Below are positions 5,816 to 12,336 of a stretch of 35,579 nucleotides of DNA, in pieces. A model generated the notes under the pieces. The model ran no database searches, was not told where the DNA came from, and was given only the letters and a program-made list of their open reading frames with translations. The stretch comes from a virus, in IMG/VR virus record IMGVR_UViG_3300034198_020821, positions 1 to 35,579 of that record. One strand, given 5' to 3'. Numbering within the stretch: the first letter of the stretch is position 1; the number at the start of each line of letters is the position of its first letter. Position numbers and translations under genes: made by a program.

Positions 5816-5971
5816 TTAGCTTCTGGTGTCGTACAGGCTCGGGTCGATGATGTCCGCAAGCTCTAGCTGTTCCAGCAGCTTAACGGCCCACTGTCTGGCC
5901 TCTGTCTCTTTTCCACATTGCTTGTACGCCATTGCCTTGGCTAAAGCCCGATTGATTTCTGTTCTGTCCAT
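5816..5971 (-). CDS. Hypothetical helical protein, 51 aa; first gene of the leftward control operon
   Basis: ATG at 5971 has GAAAGG about seven bases upstream. The product (starting MDRTEINRALAKAMAYKQCG, ending IIDPSLYDTRS) looks like a helical hairpin with TPR-like spacing in ALAKAMAYKQCGKETEARQ. No family was recognised. It is the first gene downstream of the palindromic operator candidate at 5997-6013. A 108-base AT-rich gap follows, which may hold a second leftward promoter for the TPR-like gene. Confidence 0.55.
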   Translation of the reverse strand: MDRTEINRALAKAMAYKQCGKETEARQWAVKLLEQLELADIIDPSLYDTRS

Positions 5972-5996
5972 GGGGTGCCTTTCTGTTGGTCTACTT

Positions 5997-6013
5997 TGTG
6001 CGTTTAACGCACA
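5997..6013. promoter_or_regulatory. Perfect dyad operator candidate
   Basis: TGTGCGTT, one central T, then AACGCACA form a perfect 17-base dyad, 26 bases upstream of the first gene of the leftward operon. Its size and position fit a repressor site, and the XRE regulator of the same operon is the obvious candidate ligand. Confidence 0.55.
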
Positions 6014-6225
6014 TTAAACAACATCTTGCATGAGCTTGGCCGTGTTGTCAACTGTTGGTTTTGTGAATCGGTGAAAACCCTTGCAGGAGATCGCTTTAGG
6101 TTGTCTGTGGTTGTCACCTGCCAATGGCTGAGCTTCGTTTTCATGGGGTAATTCTTGAAAATTGGCTGGGGGAACTGTTAGGGACTGATTCAGCGGGTTA
6201 GGTATCGGCTCGCGCATGTGTGGCT

Positions 6226-6242
6226 GGGCTCGGGCGGGTGGG
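6226..6242 (+). other. Potential G-quadruplex
   Basis: Four GGG tracts are separated by loops of three, one and one bases (GGG CTC GGG C GGG T GGG). Short loops favour a stable quadruplex on the + strand. It lies about 80 bases from the second 28-bp site. Confidence 0.55.
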
Positions 6243-6323
6243 TTGACGGGTCCGGCTGGGCGTCTGGGGTGATTTCTGCGGCGTCCTGGCTGGGTGGACG
6301 GGGTAAGTTTGCGGGGGTTTCTG

Positions 6324-6351
6324 GGTTCATCAATCAACTGGTTGTTGAACC
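6324..6351 (-). repeat. 28-bp dyad site, copy 2 (inverted relative to copy 1)
   Basis: Read on the + strand, the arms are GGTTCATCAATCA and TGGTTGTTGAACC around the core AC, the exact reverse complement of 419-446. The flanks are unrelated, so the conserved unit is exactly 28 bp. A related half-site GGGTTTGTTGAACCC lies 60 bases to the right at 6411-6425. Together with copy 1 it brackets the serine recombinase and the control module. Confidence 0.75.
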
Positions 6352-6479
6352 TTGCCGGATGGGATGGGTTCGGGTGGATTTTACGGGCATTTCCGGGGTG
6401 CTTTTTCTGGGGGTTTGTTGAACCCTGATGCAGCCCTGATTTTTCCACGGGCCAGATGGATTATCAAGTGAGTCCTATT

Positions 6480-6551
6480 TTCGCGCGCGCGACCCCCACC
6501 CCCTTTGACGCGCGCCCGGGCGGGGGTACCCGCGAGGCGCGGACGCGCGAA
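6480..6551. other. GC-rich nested hairpin
   Basis: Outer arms TTCGCGCG (6480-6487) and CGCGCGAA (6544-6551) pair perfectly. Inner arms ACCCCCACCC (6492-6501) and GGGCGGGGGT (6518-6527) pair with one mismatch. The element is far more GC-rich than its surroundings and lies ahead of the packaging genes. A packaging or replication signal, or a structured RNA leader, are possible. Confidence 0.55.
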
Positions 6552-6759
6552 TGGTTCAGGTATTGGGCTTAAACAGATGGGGAGTATTGGGAGTCTAAAA
6601 AAAATAAGGGTAATTCTGAAAAGCCTGTCACCTTGCGGCCTGAAAAAAAATTTTGTAGGCTTGGGAAAGTTTTCTTACTGCGGTGCTGTTTAGGGAAGCG
6701 CATGTGAGTCAAGGTCCTGCCTTGGGCTGGTTCTCTTTGAATAGAGATTAAAGGTCGCC

Positions 6760-6835
6760 AGTGATAGTCCATCCTTTCGAGGTAAAAACCAAGGAAGCCG
6801 GTGCAATTCCGGTCAGTGTGAAAGCTACAACCTGA
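6760..6835 (+). promoter_or_regulatory. Cobalamin-riboswitch-like core (incomplete)
   Basis: The run GGAAGCCGGTGCAATTCCGG (6793-6812) is nearly identical to the conserved P4/L5 core of cobalamin riboswitches, and is preceded by the customary A-rich joining segment. The next part differs: CAGTGTGAAAGC replaces the usual CCCGC and ACTGT B12 box. It is therefore either a divergent or decayed element, or chance similarity. It lies ten bases before a start codon, where it could control the ribosome site. Confidence 0.35.
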
Positions 6836-6844
6836 GGCAGAACG

Positions 6845-7099
6845 ATGGGAAACTGGCGAATCAAAGCCAAGCGAATCATCCAGGCGGCGCTCCGGGAGGC
6901 CAAGGCCAAAGGAATCGGGGGGCGCGCCTTGCGGCGGTTTATTACTAAAAGCTACCCGGCCTATGGTTACCTGGATGAACAGGGGCGGCCTATTCGGGGC
7001 AAGTACCCTTACCGGGTTTGGCTGGAAGAGTTGGATGCGGTCATGTTCCGGGAACTGAACGGGTGCGCTCAAATGGGCCTGAACCTGGGGGACGCGTGA
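6845..7099 (+). CDS. Hypothetical basic protein, 84 aa; first rightward gene
   Basis: ATG at 6845 has GAGGC about eight bases upstream. The product is basic in its first half (KAKRIIQAALREAKAKGIGGRALRRFI) and then has YPAYGYLDEQGRPIRGKYPYRVWLEEL, a pattern recalled from small podophage proteins found before terminase genes. No function is known for them. The following zinc-ribbon gene starts within its stop codon (GTGA), so the two are translationally coupled. Confidence 0.65.
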   Translation: MGNWRIKAKRIIQAALREAKAKGIGGRALRRFITKSYPAYGYLDEQGRPIRGKYPYRVWLEELDAVMFRELNGCAQMGLNLGDA

Positions 7100-7290
7100 G
7101 CAAGCTCCTGAATAATTATGACAATTTTCCGGGCTGGCAAACGGAAACCCGGCGCTGCATTCGCTGTGAAAAAATAAGTGAAGTGGTTTATCATCGCTGG
7201 AACCCTTTGCCAGCGGTCACGGAATGCCCGATCTGTGAGGATATTGCCCTAGTGCATAGCAATGTTTACAGCATCTATTTTGGGATTTAG
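7096..7290 (+). CDS. Small zinc-ribbon protein, 64 aa
   Basis: The GTG start at 7096 overlaps the upstream TGA. Cysteines C21-x2-C24 and C44-x2-C47 form a plausible treble-clef or ribbon zinc site, separated by 19 residues. The rest is short and aromatic-rich. The protein may bind nucleic acid or a host factor, but no specific family is recognised. It precedes terminase promoter B and lacks a clear terminator downstream. Confidence 0.65.
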   Translation: MSKLLNNYDNFPGWQTETRRCIRCEKISEVVYHRWNPLPAVTECPICEDIALVHSNVYSIYFGI

Positions 7291-7305
7291 TCCAAAATCG
7301 GCTCG

Positions 7306-7350
7306 GTGTACGCTTGTCACCTTGTCAGTTTAAAACCTAACCCCTAGAAT
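7306..7350 (+). promoter_or_regulatory. Promoter B: conserved box, -35 and -10, for the terminase/head operon
   Basis: GTGTACGCTTGTCACC (7306-7321) abuts TTGTCA (7322-7327), followed by exactly 17 bases and TAGAAT (7345-7350). Both hexamers match consensus in five of six positions. Transcription would start about 7357, at the start codon of the first terminase small gene, giving a leaderless or nearly leaderless message. Confidence 0.7.
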
Positions 7351-7357
7351 CGGGGGT

Positions 7358-7672
7358 ATGGCTACAGCTTTACTTAATCCCCGCCACCGTAAATTCTGCC
7401 AGTTGTTTGTGAAATTCTGGCAGGAGCAATGGGCTTTGGGTGTCAAAAACCCAAGGGTGGGCCGATTGGCAACGCTGGCCGCAGGATATGGGGGGAAGTC
7501 CTGGTCTGAGACAAACGCGGTGCAGACGGCCGATGTGCTGTATAACCGCTTGGTTAAAAAGCCGGAAATCCTTAACTACTTGCGGGAGCTAGGACTTGAA
7601 CGAGACGGACGGCGCTGGCGAAAAGTCGAATCAGGACAGGGCGGATCTGCTGAAGCCCCTGGGCGTCCGTAA
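7358..7672 (+). CDS. Terminase small subunit-like protein 1, 104 aa
   Basis: The protein has the Terminase_2 small-subunit pattern: LNPRHRKFCQLFVKFW, AAGYGGKSWSETNAVQTADVLYNRLVKKPEILNYLRELG, matching the usual helix-turn-helix in which AGY and a KP(E/K)ILNYL tail are typical. The small subunit recognises the packaging site and presents DNA to the large subunit. ATG at 7358 lies only a few bases from the predicted transcription start, and the G-run before it is too close to be a normal ribosome site. The gene overlaps the next one by 77 bases in another frame. Confidence 0.7.
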   Translation: MATALLNPRHRKFCQLFVKFWQEQWALGVKNPRVGRLATLAAGYGGKSWSETNAVQTADVLYNRLVKKPEILNYLRELGLERDGRRWRKVESGQGGSAEAPGRP

Positions 7673-8162
7673 AGTTCGATTGAAAGCCAAAAAGTTTCTG
7701 GGCGCGGCCGCCGATGGTGGCCCGGTGGCTGAGCATTTTTTCAGCAAAAAACAAGTGGAGTTCCTTCAGGCCTACAGTGAGACGCTGGATTTTCCTACGG
7801 CACTGGAAAAAAGCGGATTAAAACCGCACCACGTGCGCAGAAGCGCCTACCTGATGAAAGAAGTGGAGTACATCAACTCGGCCGCTCAGTATAAACACCG
7901 CAACAAAGCGGCGCTGGGGAGTTTCTACAAGTTTATGGACGCTGTGCAAGATAAATTTGAAGACTCTTTGAGCAGCACGGAAATTAGAAAAGCGTCCATG
8001 ACCACTCTGGCCCGCCTGCATGAAACGGCCCTGAAGGTATCCGGAGAGTTTTCGGAACAGGTGGAGAATACCGGCATTGTGGGCGTGCGGGTGTCTATCA
8101 ATATCGGGCCGCCACCAGAGCCGCCCGCGCCTGAAAAGTCGGGGAATGTGATTGATGTCTAG
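7596..8162 (+). CDS. Terminase small subunit-like protein 2, 188 aa
   Basis: TTG at 7596 has GGAG seven bases upstream. After a basic 45-residue N terminus, residues 47-125 show another terminase-small-like HTH region (FFSKKQVEFLQAYSETLDFPTALEKSGL, then HHVRRSAYLMKEVEYIN). A helical oligomerisation-like segment and a Pro-rich tail (PPPEPPAPE) follow. It directly precedes and overlaps the large terminase gene, the usual place of terS. Having two related-looking genes in tandem suggests either duplication or split roles. Which one binds the packaging site cannot be told here. Confidence 0.65.
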   Translation: MNETDGAGEKSNQDRADLLKPLGVRKVRLKAKKFLGAAADGGPVAEHFFSKKQVEFLQAYSETLDFPTALEKSGLKPHHVRRSAYLMKEVEYINSAAQYKHRNKAALGSFYKFMDAVQDKFEDSLSSTEIRKASMTTLARLHETALKVSGEFSEQVENTGIVGVRVSINIGPPPEPPAPEKSGNVIDV

Positions 8163-9684
8163 TGCGCCCAAGGTGCTGAATGTTCAGTACAACGCCTCCC
8201 CTACTTTGAACCGGTTTCATTACAGCAAGGCCGTGGTGCGGGGCATTATGGGGCCGGTGGGTTCCGGGAAATCCACAGGGTGCTGCATGGAGTTGTTTCA
8301 GATTGCCTGTAATCAGCGCCCCAATCATAAAGGCATCCGCCGCACTCGCATGATTGTGGTGCGGAACACCATGCCGGAATTGAAAAGCACCACCATCAAA
8401 ACTTGGCAGGATTGGTTCCCGCCGGGCAATCCGAAGAAAGACCCGACCACGTTTGGTGAATTTACCGGGGTGGCCCCCTTGACCCACTACGTGGAATACG
8501 GTCTGGACGATGGCACCCGGGTGGATATGGAGGTTATTTTTCTGGCCCTGGACAAGGCGGATGATGTCAAAAAGCTGTTGTCCCTGGAGTGTACGGCCGT
8601 CTGGATTAACGAGGCCCGAGAGGTGCCTCGTGAAATTGTGGATGGTGCCACCACCCGGATCGGTCGTTTCCCGTCTGCCCGTGATGGCGGCTGTACCCGC
8701 AAGGCGGTCATTCTGGACACCAACCCGCCGGATGATGAACACTGGTGGCATGAGTGGGCCGAGGAAGACACCCCGGAAGGGTATGAGTTTTTCCGGCAAC
8801 CAGGTGGTCTGGATGATGATGCTGAAAACCTTGAGTGGCTGGAGCAACCGGAGAACTGGCGAGAGCTGACGCTGGAAGAACGGCGCGCCCATGGCCGGAA
8901 ATATTACACCGACATGGTGCGGGGTAAAACCCCGGAATATGTGGATGTCATGGTCAATGCGAACTATGGGGTCATCGTGAACGGGGTCCCGGTGTTTGCC
9001 AAAAAGTGGAACAAGCGCATTCACCAATCCCCGACTGTCATCCCCATTCGTTCCCGGGTGCCGGTCACGGTGGGGATTGATTGCTCGGGTCGTCATCCGG
9101 CTTTGGTGTATCTCCAGCCAGTGGCTCGTATGCGCTGGCAAGTGGTGCGGGAGCTGTGTGTCATGGACGAAAAAGGCATGGGGGCGGAAGCTTTTGCCAA
9201 GTATTTTGTGGATGATATCAAAAAACATTTCCCGGATTCGCCCATTGATGAAATCTGGGGGGACCCTGCCGGGGACAGCCCCAGCCAGAACGATGATCGC
9301 ACTTATTTCGATATTCTGAACAAAGAGCTCAAAAAATACCGGTTGAAGGCCAAGGCGGCTGTGGATGCCTTGCGTTTTCCGGATCGTTATGACGCGGTTT
9401 GCTGGATGCTTTCGGAACTGGTGGACGGGGAGCCGATGCTGGAAGTGTCCCCGGAGTGCAAGGTGCTCATCCAGGGCATGGAGGGCAAGTACAAATTTAA
9501 GCAGATTAACACGGCCGGAGGAGGCACAATAACGGATGACAGGCCTATTAAAAATATTTTCTCAAACGTACAGGACGGCCTCCAGTATGCGGCGTGTGGC
9601 ATTCGCTACCGTAGCAAGCTGGCTCAGAAGGGCCGGGGTGCCAAGCCGATATACAACCTGGGGACGGGCGGAAAAGTTATATAG
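8155..9684 (+). CDS. terL: Terminase large subunit, 509 aa
   Basis: ATG at 8155 overlaps the upstream stop. The N-terminal ATPase has a Walker A-like GPVGSGKST (about residues 35-43), and a later hydrophobic stretch with CTAVWINEAREVP supplies the Walker B (about 145-158). The C-terminal RNase H-like nuclease has VGIDCSG (about 305-311), then GDPAGDSPSQNDD (about 366), with acidic residues at the expected metal positions. The enzyme cuts concatemers and drives DNA into the prohead through the portal. Its length is normal for podovirus terminases. Confidence 0.93.
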   Translation: MSSAPKVLNVQYNASPTLNRFHYSKAVVRGIMGPVGSGKSTGCCMELFQIACNQRPNHKGIRRTRMIVVRNTMPELKSTTIKTWQDWFPPGNPKKDPTTFGEFTGVAPLTHYVEYGLDDGTRVDMEVIFLALDKADDVKKLLSLECTAVWINEAREVPREIVDGATTRIGRFPSARDGGCTRKAVILDTNPPDDEHWWHEWAEEDTPEGYEFFRQPGGLDDDAENLEWLEQPENWRELTLEERRAHGRKYYTDMVRGKTPEYVDVMVNANYGVIVNGVPVFAKKWNKRIHQSPTVIPIRSRVPVTVGIDCSGRHPALVYLQPVARMRWQVVRELCVMDEKGMGAEAFAKYFVDDIKKHFPDSPIDEIWGDPAGDSPSQNDDRTYFDILNKELKKYRLKAKAAVDALRFPDRYDAVCWMLSELVDGEPMLEVSPECKVLIQGMEGKYKFKQINTAGGGTITDDRPIKNIFSNVQDGLQYAACGIRYRSKLAQKGRGAKPIYNLGTGGKVI

Positions 9685-10414
9685 GCGTTTGCAGCGGCGT
9701 ACTGAGATCCGGACGTTCTATTTCGCGTTTTTTAAAAGCGGCCATTCCCGCATGGCGGGCTGGATGGAATGGTTAATGCGGGGTAATTTTACTCACGTGG
9801 TGGCCTTTGCCCAGGTGGGAAATTTCGTCCAGGTGCTGGACCCCATTGCCAGCCGCATTGAAGTGCAGTTAAGAGTCCATCCATTAGGCTGTCACCAACC
9901 CCTGCCCGCCGACATTGTGGCCATTGACTTCATCGCCCACGGGGCGGAGGTGGTCAAAATCAGTTACCCGGTGGATGAAACCCTAACCAGTCACGATATA
10001 ACCAACTTTTTTCCGGGCTGTGTTACAATCTGCAAGGGTCTCCTCGGTGTAGCCGAATGGGTATTTACGCCGTGGCAGTTCTATCAGTGGCTATTGGGGA
10101 ATGGGGGAGAGCCGCTGGACAAAGTAAGACAGGATCGTATCCTTGACCAGTTCGAGGGGTGTCACCTGTCGGAAGCAGAGCGAAAAAACATTTTCGCAAT
10201 TCTGAGAAAGGGTCCAGTCATGCCAAAAGAAAACAAAGCCGCCAAAGAACAGCAGAAGCGTCTGAAGCAAGAGGAAGAGGCGGCCACCAAAGAAGCCAAT
10301 AAGCTTAAGACCGAGAACAAGCGCAAGTCGGACGCTTTGCAGCGGCAGTTGTTGGGGCGTACCAGTCTGATTAAAAGCGGTTCCGAGCTGGGCGTAACCC
10401 AGCAGTTAGGATAA
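9638..10414 (+). CDS. Permuted papain/NlpC-like domain fused to a charged coiled-coil tail, 258 aa
   Basis: GTG at 9638 is preferred because AAGGG lies upstream; it overlaps terL by 47 bases. Residues 20-190 resemble a family often found between terminase and portal in podophages: FFKSGHSRMAGWMEWLMRGNFTHVVAF, VLDP, and later GCVTICKGLLGV with FTPWQFYQWL. A histidine after the first strand and a cysteine at a helix start suggest a permuted cysteine-peptidase fold. The last 65 residues (from MPKENK, base 10220) are a Lys/Glu coiled coil ending in RTSLIKSGSELGVTQQLG. In related phages, as I recall, this is a separate short gene. An internal ATG with AAAGGG upstream could still give the short form. 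Confidence 0.65.
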   Translation: MPSRYTTWGRAEKLYRRLQRRTEIRTFYFAFFKSGHSRMAGWMEWLMRGNFTHVVAFAQVGNFVQVLDPIASRIEVQLRVHPLGCHQPLPADIVAIDFIAHGAEVVKISYPVDETLTSHDITNFFPGCVTICKGLLGVAEWVFTPWQFYQWLLGNGGEPLDKVRQDRILDQFEGCHLSEAERKNIFAILRKGPVMPKENKAAKEQQKRLKQEEEAATKEANKLKTENKRKSDALQRQLLGRTSLIKSGSELGVTQQLG

Positions 10415-10417
10415 GCA

Positions 10418-12052
10418 ATGGCAGACGTTGAACAGATTTTAAAACGATTCAAAGCCGCTGAGGCCCGTAAAACGTCCTGGGATACTCTGTACCAGGAAGC
10501 CCTGGATTTTGCCGCCCCTCATCGTCAAATTTATTACGAAGGCGGGGACGGACAGGACAAGAACAACGCTGACCGGGTTTTTGATGGCACCTCTGGGGAT
10601 GGTCTGGATGGCTTTGTCTCTAACCTGCAAAGCTCCCTGGTGCCCACCGGAAAACAGTGGTGCAGTCTGAAAAGCGGCCACGGGGTGGATACGGAGGCCA
10701 AGGACACCTCGGATATGGTTCTGGAGAATATCACCAAAACCGTTTTTGATTACATCGCCCAAAGCAATTTTGACACGCAGATATCCACCAGTTTTTGTGA
10801 TTTGGCCGTGGGGGTGGGGGCCATGCTGGTGACCAAGGGCACCGTTGAAAACCCCTTGCATTTTACCAGTGTCCACATTGCGGAAGTGTACCTAGAAGAA
10901 GGGCCGCTGGGCCGAATTGATACGGCCTTCCGGAAGTTTCAAATGCCGGTGCGCAATATTCAAGGCACCTGGGACGATGCAAAAATCAGCGAAGATTTGC
11001 TGAAAATGGCTGAGGAGTCTCCGGATACCAAGCGGGTCATCGTGGAAGCGGTGGTGGCGGAACAGGTTGAGTTGTTCAATAAAAAAACCAAAAAAAATGA
11101 AAAGCAAATGGGATATACCTACACGGTTATTGACGTGGCCACCAAAACCAAGTTGGTGGAGCGCACCCAGCACAGCTCTCCCTGGATTATTTTCCGCTGG
11201 CCAAACCTGCCCGGTGAAATTTATGGCCGGGGGCCGCTAGTGAAGGCCTTGCCTGATATCAAAGTGCTTAACAAAATCAAGGAATTGCTTTTGAAAAAGG
11301 GCTCCCGTGATGTTTATGGCATCTACACCAGCACGGATGACGGGGTGGTTAATATCGAAAACGTGCAGTTTGGCTCCATGTGCATCATCCCGGTAGAGAG
11401 TAACGGAGGTGGGGCACGAGGGGCGTCACTGGCCGCCCTCCCATCTGCCGGGGATGTTAACTTTGCCCAGTTCTTGTTCAATGAAATTCAGGGCACCATC
11501 CAGAAGCGCATGTTTGCTGAACCCTTGGGGCGGGTGGATTTGCCCGTCAAAACGGCCACCGAGATCGCCTATCGCCAGCAGGAGTTGGCTAAGAAAATCG
11601 GGCCAGCGTTTGGCCGTCTCCAGTTTGAATTGATGACCCCGTTGATTGACCGGATTCTGTACATCCTGGACGAGTTGGGTCTGGTGGACCTGGGCGGCTA
11701 CAAAGTGGACGGGCGTATTATCAAAATCAAATATGAGTCCCCGATTTCCAAAGCTCAGGACCTGGATGATTTCCAGAACTATACGTCCTATGTGAATTTC
11801 CTGAAAGCCATGTACGGGGATCAGGTCATGATGGCTTTTGCCCCACCGGACAAAGGGGCTAAATACGCCGCCGAAAAGCTGGGAGTCCCCAAAAGTTTAT
11901 TGCCTTCGGATGAGGACGTGGAGACCATGAAGCAGGCCTTGCTTCAGCAGGCCGTGCAGGCTCAAATGGCGGCCGCTGGGGGTGGTGATCCACAGGCGGC
12001 AGCAGGCGATCCGATGGCGGCCATGCAGGCTCCTATGGCAGAGGTAGCCTAA
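10418..12052 (+). CDS. Portal (head-to-tail connector) protein, 544 aa
   Basis: The protein matches the T7 gp8-like head-tail connector family in length and pattern: an N-terminal helix (ILKRFKAAEARKTSWDTLYQEALDFAAP), NNADRVFDGTSGDGLDGFVSNLQSSLVP, and the later EIYGRGPLVKALPDIKVLNKIKELLL and RMFAEPLGRVDLPVKTATEIAYRQQ. Twelve copies form the DNA entry ring of the capsid. The last 35 residues are Ala/Gln/Met-rich and low in complexity. The stop overlaps the start of the next gene (TAATG). Confidence 0.92.
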   Translation: MADVEQILKRFKAAEARKTSWDTLYQEALDFAAPHRQIYYEGGDGQDKNNADRVFDGTSGDGLDGFVSNLQSSLVPTGKQWCSLKSGHGVDTEAKDTSDMVLENITKTVFDYIAQSNFDTQISTSFCDLAVGVGAMLVTKGTVENPLHFTSVHIAEVYLEEGPLGRIDTAFRKFQMPVRNIQGTWDDAKISEDLLKMAEESPDTKRVIVEAVVAEQVELFNKKTKKNEKQMGYTYTVIDVATKTKLVERTQHSSPWIIFRWPNLPGEIYGRGPLVKALPDIKVLNKIKELLLKKGSRDVYGIYTSTDDGVVNIENVQFGSMCIIPVESNGGGARGASLAALPSAGDVNFAQFLFNEIQGTIQKRMFAEPLGRVDLPVKTATEIAYRQQELAKKIGPAFGRLQFELMTPLIDRILYILDELGLVDLGGYKVDGRIIKIKYESPISKAQDLDDFQNYTSYVNFLKAMYGDQVMMAFAPPDKGAKYAAEKLGVPKSLLPSDEDVETMKQALLQQAVQAQMAAAGGGDPQAAAGDPMAAMQAPMAEVA

Positions 12053-12336
12053 TGGTTTCATCCAGTTGGGAAGAACTAAACGCCACGTTTAAGCCGGATG
12101 CTGAGGTTGAAAAGGAAAAAAGGCGGCTGGAACAAGCCTATGCCGAGTTGTTCAGCTCTGAAACGGGCCAGTTAATCTTTGAGGATTTGCGGAATCGAAC
12201 CATTGAACAGCCCACGACCCCACAGCAAGCGGTGGACGGGGCGGCCTTCAATGCTTTAATGGCGCTCAGGGAAGGGGAAAACAATCTCTATCGTTATATT
12301 AAAAGCATGGTAAGGAGAGGACAAACCCCATCATGA
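12052..12336 (+). CDS. Bbp19-like small head-region protein, 94 aa
   Basis: The start overlaps the portal stop and the stop overlaps the scaffold start, so the three genes are tightly coupled. The product ends in AAFNALMALREGENNLYRYI, which resembles the Bordetella phage BPP-1 Bbp19 family pattern (a REG-x-n-L-helix after a GQ...LxDL segment; here TGQLIFEDLRNRT). That family sits between portal and scaffold or capsid genes in BPP-1-like podoviruses; its role is not established. The family link was read by eye, not searched. Confidence 0.65.
   Translation: MVSSSWEELNATFKPDAEVEKEKRRLEQAYAELFSSETGQLIFEDLRNRTIEQPTTPQQAVDGAAFNALMALREGENNLYRYIKSMVRRGQTPS

Larger units (their letters stand above)
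5972..6844. other. 873-bp divergent intergenic region
   Basis: This is the largest gap, between the leftward control operon and the rightward late genes. A leftward open frame at 6014-6448 is Pro/Arg/Asn-rich, lacks a ribosome site and contains the 28-bp site, so it was not accepted. The gap holds a dyad operator, a G-rich run, the second 28-bp site, a half-site at 6411-6425, a GC-rich nested hairpin and a riboswitch-like element. No clear -35/-10 pair with a good spacer was found for the genes at 6845-7290. Confidence 0.6.

Noticed and set aside
6014-6448. Leftward open frame of 144 aa in the large intergenic region
   Set aside because: Pro/Arg/Asn-rich, no ribosome site, and it contains the 28-bp site and the operator region. 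It is more likely regulatory DNA, though a small chance of a real gene remains.
8098-9228. Long leftward open frame opposite terL (376 aa)
   Set aside because: It is His/Pro/Arg-rich with no domain pattern, lies wholly opposite a well-supported gene and has no ribosome site; it is a codon-bias shadow.
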